From: Pullulanibacillus camelliae
GTDB taxonomy: Bacteria > Bacillota > Bacilli > Bacillales > Sporolactobacillaceae
NCBI RefSeq assembly: GCF_014642655.1
Contig: NZ_BMIR01000019.1
Coordinates: 1-64,000 of the forward strand
Length of the DNA stretch: 64,000 nucleotides
Reading direction: 5' to 3'
Part shown: piece by piece, positions 34,654 through 44,139 of the stretch
Layout of the letters: the number at the start of each line of letters is the position of its first letter
Position numbering within the stretch: position 1 is the first letter of the stretch
The notes under the pieces: model-generated
Database searches by the model: none
What the model was told of the DNA's origin: nothing
What the model saw: the letters and a program-made list of their open reading frames with translations, nothing else
Position numbers and translations under genes: made by a program

Positions 34654-36162
34654 ATGAAAAGGCAAGCACAATTGCTATTACTTGTTGTTATCGCTGTATT
34701 TGTGCTTTTTTATTTGCAGCACTGGCAACAGTGGATCCTAAATACCTTAAATATAGGCTTGTCTTTAACGGTTGTATTTATTGGCATTATCATCTTCTTA
34801 GAGAATCGAAATCCTACAAAGACAATAACCTGGTTAATGCTTCTCGCACTGTTCCCGATTGTTGGCTTTATTTTTTACATCGCGTTCGGCCAAAGCTACC
34901 GTAAAAAACGGTTATTTCGCAAGCGTGCCTATTTGGAAGAGTTGTCTTTTGAATCGTCTACTGCTTCAGGTGCTATTGATCATGATAAGCTACAGCTCAT
35001 GGGTGATCATCAGCAATCAACTCTCCGTTTAGCGCAAAGGCTGGGGCAATATCCTGTGTCATTTGCCACAGAAACCCGTGTGTTAACAAATGGGGATGTC
35101 ACCTTTCGGGAAATCATTAATGCCATCAGCAAGGCCAAGCATCATATTCATCTCGAGTATTACATCATTCGCAATGATGGATTAGGAAATGAAATTCGCG
35201 ATCTGCTGATTGAAAAAGCAGAAGAAGGGGTAGAGGTGCGTCTGCTTTATGATTCGGTTGGAAGCTGGAAATTATCCAAAAAATACCTTGATGATCTAAA
35301 AAAAGCAGGCATTTCGGTTGTTCCATTCTTTCCTGTGAAGCTGCCATTTTTTAACCATAAAATCAATTTCCGCAATCATCGCAAAATTGTTGTTATTGAT
35401 GGGGAGGTTGGCTTTACGGGTGGATTAAATATTGGCGATGAGTATTTGGGCAAAAATAAAGCGTTTGGTTTTTGGCGTGATACGCATTTGATGGTGAAAG
35501 GGGAAGCGGTAAAGAGCTTACAGGCTATTTTCTTGCAGGACTGGTATTACATGACCGGTGAGTTTGTCAGCGATGCGAGTTATTTTAGTGGTAAGCCAGT
35601 TCATAAAGAGGGGAATGGTGCAGTCCAACTCGTTTCTTCCTCGCCAGATGATGAATGGGAGGTCATTAAAAACCTGTTTTTTTCGATGATTGTTTCAGCC
35701 AAGCATTCGATTTGGATTGCATCCCCTTACCTGATTCCCGATGAGGATATTTTAAGTGCCCTTAAGGTGGCTGCTCTAGGTGGGATCGATGTTAAATTGC
35801 TTGTGCCAAAGCATCCGGATAAACGCATCGTGTTCTATGCCTCTCACTCATATTTTCCTGAGCTGCTTGAAGCTGGTGTGAAAATTTATGAATACCAAAA
35901 TGGCTTTATGCACAGCAAAGTAATTATCGTTGATAATGAACTAGCCTCTATAGGGACAGCTAATATGGATATGCGCAGTTTTCATCTGAATTTCGAGGTT
36001 AATGCCTTTTTATACCGGACAGAAAGCACGATTCAATTAGTGGCCGATTATATTGATGATCTAGAGAACGCAGCATTAATTGACTGGGAAAGCTTTAAGA
36101 AACGGCCTATTCTTATCAGGGTATTTGAATCCACTTCAAGATTACTCTCCCCATTATTATAA
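34654..36162 (+). CDS. cls: Cardiolipin synthase
   Basis: 502 residues. Two N-terminal membrane helices (about 5-22 and 30-50), a PLDc_N segment (PTKTITWLMLLALFPIVGF), then two phospholipase D domains with HKD motifs HRKIVVIDGEVGFTGG and HSKVIIVDNELASIGTANMD. It joins phosphatidylglycerols into cardiolipin at the membrane. The start ATG 34654 follows AAGGAG; earlier in-frame ATGs lack such a site. A cls gene between mecA and coiA also occurs in other Bacillales. Confidence 0.95.
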   Translation: MKRQAQLLLLVVIAVFVLFYLQHWQQWILNTLNIGLSLTVVFIGIIIFLENRNPTKTITWLMLLALFPIVGFIFYIAFGQSYRKKRLFRKRAYLEELSFESSTASGAIDHDKLQLMGDHQQSTLRLAQRLGQYPVSFATETRVLTNGDVTFREIINAISKAKHHIHLEYYIIRNDGLGNEIRDLLIEKAEEGVEVRLLYDSVGSWKLSKKYLDDLKKAGISVVPFFPVKLPFFNHKINFRNHRKIVVIDGEVGFTGGLNIGDEYLGKNKAFGFWRDTHLMVKGEAVKSLQAIFLQDWYYMTGEFVSDASYFSGKPVHKEGNGAVQLVSSSPDDEWEVIKNLFFSMIVSAKHSIWIASPYLIPDEDILSALKVAALGGIDVKLLVPKHPDKRIVFYASHSYFPELLEAGVKIYEYQNGFMHSKVIIVDNELASIGTANMDMRSFHLNFEVNAFLYRTESTIQLVADYIDDLENAALIDWESFKKRPILIRVFESTSRLLSPLL

Positions 36163-36302
36163 GTGTTCCTCTACACGCCTTTTCTTTTTTCAAGTCTTGT
36201 CATTCATGCTTTGATTGAGGCAGGGAAAATAGACCTGCCTCCCCTCCCTGAAAAATCTATAAACTCTCCGTAAATAAACTATTACTTAAGGAAGTGATAG
36301 AA

Positions 36303-37499
36303 GTGTTTGTTGCCATGAACAAACGCGGAAAACGCATTTCCCTGTTAGAGTCGTTTTCTTTAAAAGAACTGCAAGAAATGAAAGGATCAGAGCACTTTTA
36401 TTGTCAGAGCTGCGGGGAAGAGGTCATCATGAAGCTAGGACAATCAGTAGCTTGGCATTTTGCTCACAAAGCTGCGGGAGACTGTCCCAACCAACATGAG
36501 CCCGAAACGCGAACGCATCTGACGGGTAAAAGTAAACTGTATCACTGGCTTAAAACAAATGGGGTAAAGGCAGAAGTTGAATATTATCTACCAGCCATAC
36601 AAAGAAGACCCGATCTCTATTTACCAGAGAGGGTTCCGCCTTTGGCCATAGAATTTCAATGCGCAACTATAGGCTATGAACAACTTAAAGCACGTTCTGA
36701 CAGCTTAGCTGCGGAGGGCATTCGTGTCTGCTGGCTCTTTGGAAGCCATCGTTTAAAGAAGCTAGCCCCCAATCTATTTAAGCTTTCAGCGATGGAGCTT
36801 GCAACGCTGCAGGAGATGGCAACACACAGTGAGCGCACTTACTTTTTACGTTATTTTTCCCCTACTAAGAAGCTTTTTTGTTTTCTTCAGCTTCTTTTTC
36901 CATTAACTTCTACGCAATTTATTGGCATTGAACATTCTCAGCCAGATAGCCACATAAATTTGAAAGAATTTCTCACCCCCTCATTTCATTCGCCTGTCTA
37001 TTTATCCTGGAAGCGTCATTGGCTTCGGCAAAAAAAGCATTGGCGTACTAAAGTATTGCCAAAGTTTAGCCCTTTAGAACGCTATTTATTTACGATCTGC
37101 GCAAGAAGGCGTCATGTGTTTAGCAGTTATCCGGCGTACATTGGTCTGCCTATTGCCTCTTCTATTGCTATTGCCACGCCGCCTTATCTCTGGCAGATGT
37201 GGATCATTACTCATTTCGTTAATAGAGGTAAGGGAGCCTATTTCACTCTAGAGGAAATTGAAAGAGGGTTTCAAAAAATGGTGCTGCAGCGTTATTTTCA
37301 GCTACACCTGATGCTGCGCTTCCAACCGATAAGGCAGGCTTTAACAGATTATTTACTACTGCTAAGTCGAGTGGGGCTTATTACACCTTTATCAGGGGAC
37401 AGCTATCGTATTAATCAATCCATAGAGTGGAAGAATCTCGATTTAGAAACGCTGTTAAAAAAGGATCAAAAGCTACTGGATCTTTTATATGCTTTTTGA
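36303..37499 (+). CDS. coiA: Competence protein CoiA-like
   Basis: 398 residues. An N-terminal zinc-binding region (YCQSCGEEVIMKLGQ, then WHFAHKAAGDCPN) is followed by a nuclease-like core (VEYYLPAIQRRPDLYL, IEFQCATIGYEQL) with D/E-x-Q catalytic pattern, then a long variable C-terminus. CoiA promotes recombination during transformation. The GTG at 36303 lies eight bases after AAGGAAG, which overlaps the upstream in-frame GTG. Order mecA-cls-coiA-pepF is conserved. Confidence 0.9.
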   Translation: MFVAMNKRGKRISLLESFSLKELQEMKGSEHFYCQSCGEEVIMKLGQSVAWHFAHKAAGDCPNQHEPETRTHLTGKSKLYHWLKTNGVKAEVEYYLPAIQRRPDLYLPERVPPLAIEFQCATIGYEQLKARSDSLAAEGIRVCWLFGSHRLKKLAPNLFKLSAMELATLQEMATHSERTYFLRYFSPTKKLFCFLQLLFPLTSTQFIGIEHSQPDSHINLKEFLTPSFHSPVYLSWKRHWLRQKKHWRTKVLPKFSPLERYLFTICARRRHVFSSYPAYIGLPIASSIAIATPPYLWQMWIITHFVNRGKGAYFTLEEIERGFQKMVLQRYFQLHLMLRFQPIRQALTDYLLLLSRVGLITPLSGDSYRINQSIEWKNLDLETLLKKDQKLLDLLYAF

Positions 37500-37598
37500 C
37501 TATGAGAGCTTCTAGAACCGTTTAATTTAATGGAGATTTTAATTTTTTTAGCATACAATAAGAATAGTAGGAAATGATTAATTTTGGAGGTGTTTTTT

Positions 37599-39416
37599 AT
37601 GTCCGAACAAGAACAAGTGACGCAATCGCTGCCGACACGAGAGGCTATTCCTGAATCTGAAAGATGGGATTTAGAAGCGATTTATGAAAGCGTTGAGGCG
37701 TGGGAAGAGGATTTTAAAAAGGTTAAGGCAATGATTCCCGAAGTAACGGCGTTTAAAGGAAAATTAAGCGATTCAGCCGCTACATTATTTCAAGCCTTGC
37801 AAAAACAAGATGAACTGACCATGACCTTGAGTAAACTGTTTGCTTATTCACATATGAAGGCAGATGAAAATACAGCAAATGCTACATACCAGGCCCTTAA
37901 TGATCGCGCACGTAATTTAGCTGCGGGCGTTGGGAGCAGTCTTTCCTTTTTTGTTCCTGAAATTCTTTCTATGGATGAGCAGAAGTTAAAGACATTTTTA
38001 GATGAAAGTGATGCTCTCAAACTTTATCGTCAGGCATTGGATGAAATTAACCGTGAGCGCCCTCATGTCCTAAGTGAAGAGAAGGAAGCGCTCTTAGCTG
38101 AAGCCAGTGAAGTGATGAGTGCGTCTTCAACGACCTTTGGGATGCTGAATAATGCGGACATGCAGCTGCCGACGATCCAAGGTGAAGATGGTGAAGATGT
38201 AGAAGTGACGCATGGGCGTTATCATTCCTTAATTAAAAGCAGCGACCGGCGTGTAAGGGAAGCCGCTTTTAAAGCAATGCATGGGACGTATGAAAGCTTT
38301 AAGAACACCTTTGCCAGTACGCTAGGTGCGGCATTTAAACGCGACAATTTCTATGCACGTGTACGTCATTATGATTCTGCACGTCAAGCTGCTTTATCGG
38401 GAAATAATATTCCTGAGGAAGTGTATGATAACCTAGTACAAACTGTCAATGATCATCTCCACCTTTTACATAGGTATGTTGAGCTTCGCAAGCGTGCGTT
38501 AAAGTTAGAAGATTTACACATGTACGATCTTTATACACCTCTCGTTCAAGATGTTGATATGAAGCTTTCTTATGAAGAGGCGAAGGAGCTTGTATTAAAA
38601 GGCTTGGCTCCGATGGGAGAAGAATACCTTAACATCATCCGTGAAGGCTATGATAAGCGCTGGATCGATGTCCGAGAAACAAAAAATAAGCGTAGTGGGG
38701 CTTATTCCTCTGGAACCTACGGAACAATGCCTTATATTCTGTTAAACTGGTCAAATGATATTAATGATGCCTTTACACTGGCACATGAATTAGGGCACTC
38801 TTTACACAGCTACTATACACGAGAAAACCAGCCTTATCCGTATGCCAATTATTCCATTTTTGTAGCTGAAGTGGCATCGACATGTAATGAAGCTTTGCTT
38901 AATGATTATTTGCTCAAAACGACAGAGGATAAGAAGAAAAAGCTGTATCTGTTAAATAATCAGCTAGAAGGCTTTAGGGGTACGGTTTTTCGGCAAACGA
39001 TGTTTGCAGAATTTGAAAAGGTAGCACATGAAAGAGCAGCGAATGGTGAAGCATTGACCTCTGAGTTATTTTCAGAGATCTACTACGATTTGAATCAAAA
39101 ATATTTTGGTGAGGGTATGACGATTGATAAGGAAATTGCTATTGAATGGGCAAGAATTCCTCATTTCTATAATAACTTCTACGTGTATCAATATTCGACA
39201 GGCTATAGCGCAGCGGCGGCGCTTTCCCAACAAATTCTTAATGAAGGCGAGTCTGCGGTAGAGCGCTATAAAGCCTTTTTAAAGGCAGGAAGCTCGGATT
39301 ATCCCATTGAGGTGCTTAAACGTGCTGGAGTAGATATGACGTCTCCTGAGCCCATTAAACAAGCATTTAAAGTGTTTGAATCTGTTCTTGATGAAATGGA
39401 GAAACTCTTGTTTTAA
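37599..39416 (+). CDS. pepF: Oligoendopeptidase F
   Basis: 605 residues of metallopeptidase family M3. The zinc motif is HELGHSLHSYY, with the downstream FVAEVASTCNEALLND glutamate ligand. The cytosolic enzyme cleaves peptides of about 7-17 residues and suits the Opp peptide uptake encoded nearby. The start ATG 37599 follows GGAGGTG. Length is normal. Confidence 0.96.
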   Translation: MSEQEQVTQSLPTREAIPESERWDLEAIYESVEAWEEDFKKVKAMIPEVTAFKGKLSDSAATLFQALQKQDELTMTLSKLFAYSHMKADENTANATYQALNDRARNLAAGVGSSLSFFVPEILSMDEQKLKTFLDESDALKLYRQALDEINRERPHVLSEEKEALLAEASEVMSASSTTFGMLNNADMQLPTIQGEDGEDVEVTHGRYHSLIKSSDRRVREAAFKAMHGTYESFKNTFASTLGAAFKRDNFYARVRHYDSARQAALSGNNIPEEVYDNLVQTVNDHLHLLHRYVELRKRALKLEDLHMYDLYTPLVQDVDMKLSYEEAKELVLKGLAPMGEEYLNIIREGYDKRWIDVRETKNKRSGAYSSGTYGTMPYILLNWSNDINDAFTLAHELGHSLHSYYTRENQPYPYANYSIFVAEVASTCNEALLNDYLLKTTEDKKKKLYLLNNQLEGFRGTVFRQTMFAEFEKVAHERAANGEALTSELFSEIYYDLNQKYFGEGMTIDKEIAIEWARIPHFYNNFYVYQYSTGYSAAAALSQQILNEGESAVERYKAFLKAGSSDYPIEVLKRAGVDMTSPEPIKQAFKVFESVLDEMEKLLF

Positions 39417-39432
39417 GAAATAAAAGGCACAT

Positions 39433-39467
39433 TAAAAGCCCCCTCCAGATGGTTATGGACGGGGGCT
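39433..39467 (-). terminator. Terminator of the 56-residue gene
   Basis: AGCCCCC/GGGGGCT hairpin; the T-run is on the minus strand, so it serves the minus-strand gene rather than pepF. Confidence 0.7.
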
Positions 39468-39636
39468 ATAGTGTGGATTTTTTGCGATGTGTAATCAAAC
39501 GAACGGTCACTAAAATAGAGATGAAAAATACCGGTCCAGAGATTGCCAATGGTTCAAGCTTCATCAATGAGAGAAGATAGAAGAAAAAGGCAATTAACGT
39601 GACTAGGATCGATAAAAAAATAAAGAAATTTTTCAT
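39466..39636 (-). CDS. 56-residue small membrane protein
   Basis: ATG at 39636, with GGTGATC just upstream, opens a 56-residue frame with two hydrophobic helices (about 3-25 and 30-48) and a basic end (THRKKSTL). It ends exactly at a minus-strand terminator and lies convergent to pepF. Family unrecognised. Confidence 0.6.
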   Translation of the reverse strand: MKNFFIFLSILVTLIAFFFYLLSLMKLEPLAISGPVFFISILVTVRLITHRKKSTL

Positions 39637-39791
39637 ATGATCACCACACTTTAGTTTTAGACAATCCTATACTCATCCTATTCCTAAAGATAGTGCTTTA
39701 TGAATGCATGACTCACTTGTCATACTATAAGCTGCCCAACTGCCAAGGGGATCAGAGAGCTGATTGTTTATATAGCATAGAGCTTTCAATT

Positions 39792-39836
39792 GCAAAAAAA
39801 ACAAAGCCTAAAAACATAAGTTGATCATGGCTTTGC
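39792..39836 (-). terminator. Terminator of yjbI-spxH
   Basis: CAAAGCC/GGCTTTG hairpin then T-run on the minus strand. Confidence 0.8.
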
Positions 39837-39840
39837 TTCG

Positions 39841-40710
39841 TCAGTCGTCTGTATTGATATAACGCCAAAATGTACCATGCTTGACGTGGACTGGGGAAAC
39901 GACCTGCTTTAATCTTAACTTTTTTAGTTCCTTAAGAACCTCTTCTTTTTCCTTATCATAGACCAAAGCGATTTCTTGTGTGGCCAGGAAACGATGCTTC
40001 TTGAGAAAGTCCTCAAGCTTTGGAGGCGACTGCTTCTCCGGCTGTTTTCCTAATGTTTCAGTGAGAATTTGTACATAGACATTATAAGGATAGCGTCCCG
40101 CTACTTTAATGCCCTCATTATCATCACGAATATTAAAAAACACAAGAGTTGGAAATTCATTAACGTCCATTTCATTGGTAATTCTCCGGTCACATTGCAA
40201 CCCCTTGATTGGCCGTGAGGATTCCATATCGTTTTTGAATTCACCTAAATCTAATTTTGCTCGCTTGGCACAATCATTAAGAACAGCGTCAGAATTAATA
40301 TCTTTGGTATCAATAAAGAGTCGCTCGCGCAAAATTCTTAAGAATCGTTCACCAGCGCATTTTCCTTGAAGCTCAGCTGCTTTGACCGCTAATGAGGCTC
40401 TATAGCAAGACTTCACCTCATGGCAGTGCTCATTAAAGGACATGCCTGATAACTGAGCTGTTTTGCCCCACTGCGATGATTTTTCGGAATGGTCGGAACC
40501 ATAGCCAAGGATAATTCGCATTGTAAAATATTGTCCATATTCGGCGACTAACTTTTTCATGTTAGGCTCCATGCCCCAGCTTTCAGGACATATTGGGTTG
40601 ACAAAGGCGTAAACCTCAATCGGTTTTGTTTTCTTACTCACTGTATTAGAAATACTACAACTTTGATTTGAAGAGCCTTCGCAAGTGGAGCTGTCGCTAT
40701 ATAACAACAC
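39841..40710 (-). CDS. spxH: ClpXP adaptor SpxH (YjbH), DsbA-like
   Basis: 289 residues. N-terminal cysteines C10 and C18 precede a DsbA-like thioredoxin fold starting PIEVYAFVNPICPESWGMEP. The usual CxxC is C41-P-E-S here, so the second redox Cys is a Ser. It delivers Spx to ClpXP. I take the GTG at 40710, six bases after AAGGAG at the end of yjbI; longer frames overlap yjbI and place that site inside the gene. The operon with yjbI is as in B. subtilis. Confidence 0.88.
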   Translation of the reverse strand: MLLYSDSSTCEGSSNQSCSISNTVSKKTKPIEVYAFVNPICPESWGMEPNMKKLVAEYGQYFTMRIILGYGSDHSEKSSQWGKTAQLSGMSFNEHCHEVKSCYRASLAVKAAELQGKCAGERFLRILRERLFIDTKDINSDAVLNDCAKRAKLDLGEFKNDMESSRPIKGLQCDRRITNEMDVNEFPTLVFFNIRDDNEGIKVAGRYPYNVYVQILTETLGKQPEKQSPPKLEDFLKKHRFLATQEIALVYDKEKEEVLKELKKLRLKQVVSPVHVKHGTFWRYINTDD

Positions 40711-40720
40711 AATCATCTCC

Positions 40721-41119
40721 TTACTCGCCGTCATATTCATCTTCAGTATTAACCATGTGATAGGCGGTGAGAGTCAAACGTTTAAAGATACTATCTCGTA
40801 AGGTGCCATCGAGCGCTATGTCATCCATTGCTCGGCTCATACAAGATAACCATGCCTCAGCCCGCTTTGGAGTTATTGGAAAAGGTAAATGTCTTGCCCT
40901 TAACATAGGGTGCCCATGCTCCTCAGAAAAAAGGGGAGGACCACCTAAAAACTGGGTTAAAAATTGTTGCTGCTTTCGAGCGGTCTCTGTTAGATCGTTA
41001 GGAAAAATGGGTGCTAGATCAGGATGAGCCGCTACATATTTATAATGAGCCGTTACGAGGCGACGGAGTGTTTCTGAACCACCAATGGCTTCAAATGCAT
41101 TAAATCTTTCGCTTCTCAT
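40721..41119 (-). CDS. yjbI: Group II truncated hemoglobin (YjbI)
   Basis: 132 residues with the 2/2 globin fold: FEAIGGSETLRRLVTAHYKYVAAHP, then FLTQFLGGPPLFSEEHGHPMLRARHLPF, whose HLPF holds the proximal His, then RAEAWLSCMSRAM. It binds heme and may handle oxygen, NO or peroxides. It precedes spxH, whose start lies 10 bases after its stop. Confidence 0.93.
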   Translation of the reverse strand: MRSERFNAFEAIGGSETLRRLVTAHYKYVAAHPDLAPIFPNDLTETARKQQQFLTQFLGGPPLFSEEHGHPMLRARHLPFPITPKRAEAWLSCMSRAMDDIALDGTLRDSIFKRLTLTAYHMVNTEDEYDGE

Positions 41120-41246
41120 ATAGTGCCTCCGATAACGAACGGGATATATATCTTTTTGTATATCCTCATTGTATCAAGGCAAGACCACTTTGGGCAAATA
41201 ATCGACATTATTTTAACAAAAAAAGTCAGAGCGTGATTTGAGTGTT

Positions 41247-41927
41247 TTAACTATAGTATGTGGAAAGAACGTTTTTAACATAATTTTGTGTTTCAGAAAA
41301 AGGTGGAATGCCATCATATTTTTGGACATTGCCTGGCCCTGCATTATAGGCTGCAACCGCTAATGTTTTGTTATTATTAAAGCGGTCCAATAGCTCTTTT
41401 ATATATTTTGTGCCGCCAAGGATATTTTGTTCGGGATCAAGCGGATTGGTTACCCCAAGACTAGCCGCTGTCTGAGGCATGAGCTGCATAAGGCCTAGCG
41501 CACCAGCTTGACTGCGACTATTCGGATTAAATCCCGATTCATGCTGAATAATTGAGCGAATCAGCTTGGGATCAACGCCATAGGTTTTTGCTGCCTGATC
41601 AATATACTGGTCATAATCCGTAGAACCAGATAGCTTCTCTGTTGTCGGTTGGGACAATGCCTGCATACTAATAGGCTGCATCCCTAGATTTAATTTAACA
41701 TAAGGGGCTGAATTCAATGGATTGGCAGATAAACCTGTCATACCTGGCAATTCTGAATCACCAGGTAAGAGTGTCGATGTTTGACCGTCATTGCCTTGAA
41801 GTATGGTTTCCAATAGACTAGAAAAATCCGATCCGTCTGAAGAGGAATCGTCCCCTAAGGATGAGGAGGTTAAGCTTTTCATAGCTTGGAGTTGAAGCAG
41901 TGCTTGGACCAATTGAATGTTTTCCAT
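41247..41927 (-). CDS. yjbJ: Lytic transglycosylase (YjbJ-like)
   Basis: 226 residues. A Ser/Asp-rich N-terminal region (1-110) without a clear signal peptide, then a C-terminal SLT domain: LIRSIIQHESGFNPNSRS with the catalytic Glu, GALGLMQLMPQTA and VAAYNAGPGNV. Such enzymes cleave peptidoglycan glycan strands. The gene is 3 bases after yjbK and shares its transcript; GGAGG lies in the yjbK end. Confidence 0.9.
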   Translation of the reverse strand: MENIQLVQALLQLQAMKSLTSSSLGDDSSSDGSDFSSLLETILQGNDGQTSTLLPGDSELPGMTGLSANPLNSAPYVKLNLGMQPISMQALSQPTTEKLSGSTDYDQYIDQAAKTYGVDPKLIRSIIQHESGFNPNSRSQAGALGLMQLMPQTAASLGVTNPLDPEQNILGGTKYIKELLDRFNNNKTLAVAAYNAGPGNVQKYDGIPPFSETQNYVKNVLSTYYS

Positions 41928-41930
41928 ATT

Positions 41931-42518
41931 TTAAAGGCCTCCGAGTTGTGTTTTTCTATCAAAAAAGCGAGCGATCTTATTTTTAGTAGGCGTTAGAGCA
42001 ATGTGATTTGAATGCAATAATTGCAAGAAAGCTTCATTACCGTGCTTTGGATCTTTGACCTCATATTCTAATTCAAAATCTTCTATGCCTAAATAGACGC
42101 TATGGTCAAAAACCAATAGGCCTGCTTTATAGCCACGTTCGGCGCGGTAGGTGGTCAATGTGCCTAAGAATTGAAAGGCATGAGGATTAATATCTAGTGG
42201 CTTTAAAACAGCTGCAACGTCACCTTCTGGGAGCCTTCCATCCTGCTTTAACCTTATGAGCTCTTCTTGAGTGAGCAGTTGGTGGGTTTCAAGCATCCCG
42301 CCCTCGGTCTCTTGTTTGAGGGTGAGCATAGACTGCTCACGGCGGTGACGAATTCGCAAGGCTGAGCGTGCCGCTTTTAAATTAAAGTCGGGTGTATCAA
42401 AATAATCATTGTCCTGCCTGATAAAATCTTGATCTGTTAGATGAAAGACATTGAGCAGCGCCTTAAATTCATTTTGTGTTAAGAGTTGTTTATACTCAAT
42501 TTCTATTTCTTGATTCAT
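41931..42518 (-). CDS. yjbK: CYTH domain protein (YjbK)
   Basis: 195 residues. The CYTH signature EIEIEYK is at residues 4-10, followed by many alternating charged residues of the triphosphate tunnel (RIRHR, LTLKQE, EYEVK). Family members bind or hydrolyse inorganic triphosphates. I use the ATG at 42518, preceded by GAGGAAG. Divergent from relQ. Confidence 0.9.
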   Translation of the reverse strand: MNQEIEIEYKQLLTQNEFKALLNVFHLTDQDFIRQDNDYFDTPDFNLKAARSALRIRHRREQSMLTLKQETEGGMLETHQLLTQEELIRLKQDGRLPEGDVAAVLKPLDINPHAFQFLGTLTTYRAERGYKAGLLVFDHSVYLGIEDFELEYEVKDPKHGNEAFLQLLHSNHIALTPTKNKIARFFDRKTQLGGL

Positions 42519-42679
42519 TTTCTTCCTCTTTTGAAATGGTAAGTTTACTTGGATTATGCCATAATGAGTGTAAGGAAACAATATTTATGGAATGAATAAA
42601 AAAGAAAAAAGATACCGTTAATGGGTGTAATTCACAATTAGTTTAAAAAGTTGGATGAAAATGACGGTGGTGGTTATTT

Positions 42680-43324
42680 ATGGATTGGGATCTTTTTTTG
42701 TCTCCATATAAGCAAGCTGTAGATGAATTGAAAATTAAATTAAGAGGCTATCGTGAACAATATGAGATGGCGAAGCAGCATTGTCCAATAGAATTTGTCA
42801 CAGGACGTGTCAAACCCGTTGCCAGTATTTTAGATAAAGCTCGGCGCAAACATATTGCATTGCATGAATTACATACCGATATGCAGGACTTGGCGGGCAT
42901 TCGCATTATGTGTCAGTTTGTTGATGACATCCAGACCGTGATTGAACTCCTTCGTGATCGTCAAGACATGACGGTAATAGAAGAGCGTGATTACATAACA
43001 GAAACCAAGGCTAGCGGCTATCGTTCCTATCATCTTGTCGTAAACTATCCTGTACAAACGATTAACGGTGAACAAAAAATTTTAGTTGAGGTGCAAATCC
43101 GCACCCTGGCAATGAATTTTTGGGCAACCATTGAGCATTCTCTGAATTATAAATATGAAGGTCGCTTGCCTGCTGAAGTGCAGGAACGGCTGCAACGCGC
43201 TTCAGAAGCCGCGTTTCGTTTGGATGAAGAAATGTCCAAAATTAAGGGAGAAATCCAAGAAGCACAGAAGCATTTTGCTTTAAAAAACAGTGATGAACAC
43301 GATATTAACCGTTCGAAAAGGTGA
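42680..43324 (+). CDS. relQ: Small alarmone synthetase RelQ (YjbM)
   Basis: 214 residues with a stand-alone synthetase domain. Visible motifs: [40 protein letters not shown] and [22 protein letters not shown]. It transfers pyrophosphate from ATP to GDP/GTP to make (p)ppGpp. No hydrolase domain is present. It leads the relQ-ppnK-yjbO operon, the order of yjbM-yjbN-yjbO in B. subtilis. Confidence 0.96.
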   Translation: MDWDLFLSPYKQAVDELKIKLRGYREQYEMAKQHCPIEFVTGRVKPVASILDKARRKHIALHELHTDMQDLAGIRIMCQFVDDIQTVIELLRDRQDMTVIEERDYITETKASGYRSYHLVVNYPVQTINGEQKILVEVQIRTLAMNFWATIEHSLNYKYEGRLPAEVQERLQRASEAAFRLDEEMSKIKGEIQEAQKHFALKNSDEHDINRSKR

Positions 43325-43328
43325 GCTT

Positions 43329-44123
43329 ATGAAATTTGCTATTCAATCAAAAGGTGACGACACATCCAATAAAATAAAAAAACAAATAACAAATTATCTT
43401 AATGAATTTGACTTAACTTATGATGAAGAAGAGCCCGATATAGTAATCTCCGTAGGTGGGGATGGCACCCTTTTGCACGCTTTTCATCGCTATGTCAATC
43501 GTTTAAGCGAGACTGCATTTGTTGGTGTGCATACAGGGCATCTAGGCTTTTATGCGGATTGGACACCTGATGAGGTAGAGAAGCTGGTGATCCATCTTGC
43601 CAAAACGCCATTCCAGATTGTGGAATATCCGTTGTTAGAAGTGAGTATCTGTTTTAATGATGATATCCCTGATAAGCGTTATCTCGCTTTAAATGAGTGT
43701 ACGATAAAAAGTATGGAGGGGAGTCTGGTTATTGATGTGATTATTAAAGGGGATCGGTTTGAAACCTTCCGTGGCGACGGATTGTGCCTTTCAACGCCAA
43801 CAGGAAGTACAGCTTATAATAAAGCATTAAACGGGGCCATCTTGCATCCGTCTCTTTCGGCCATTCAACTTGCAGAAATGGCATCGATTAATAACCGTGT
43901 CTTTCGTACCATCGGATCGCCTTTAGTTTTACCTGAACATCACACCTGCACATTAAAGCCAGTCAATGACGTCAATTTTGATATCACCATTGATCATTTG
44001 TTTCTAACGCAAAAAGATGTCCAATCGATTCGTTGTCGTGTGGCTGAAGAACGCGTGCGTTTCGCCCGCTTACGTCCATTTCCGTTTTGGAAGCGCGTCA
44101 GAGAATCCTTTGTTAGCGATTAA
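43329..44123 (+). CDS. ppnK: NAD kinase
   Basis: 264 residues. The glycine-rich motif is [13 protein letters not shown] and the conserved [15 protein letters not shown] segment lies near residue 155. It makes NADP from NAD. The start ATG 43329 is 4 bases after the relQ stop, with AAAAGGTG overlapping the relQ end, so coupling is likely. Confidence 0.96.
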   Translation: MKFAIQSKGDDTSNKIKKQITNYLNEFDLTYDEEEPDIVISVGGDGTLLHAFHRYVNRLSETAFVGVHTGHLGFYADWTPDEVEKLVIHLAKTPFQIVEYPLLEVSICFNDDIPDKRYLALNECTIKSMEGSLVIDVIIKGDRFETFRGDGLCLSTPTGSTAYNKALNGAILHPSLSAIQLAEMASINNRVFRTIGSPLVLPEHHTCTLKPVNDVNFDITIDHLFLTQKDVQSIRCRVAEERVRFARLRPFPFWKRVRESFVSD

Positions 44124-44139
44124 TTGAGGAGTATGAAGC

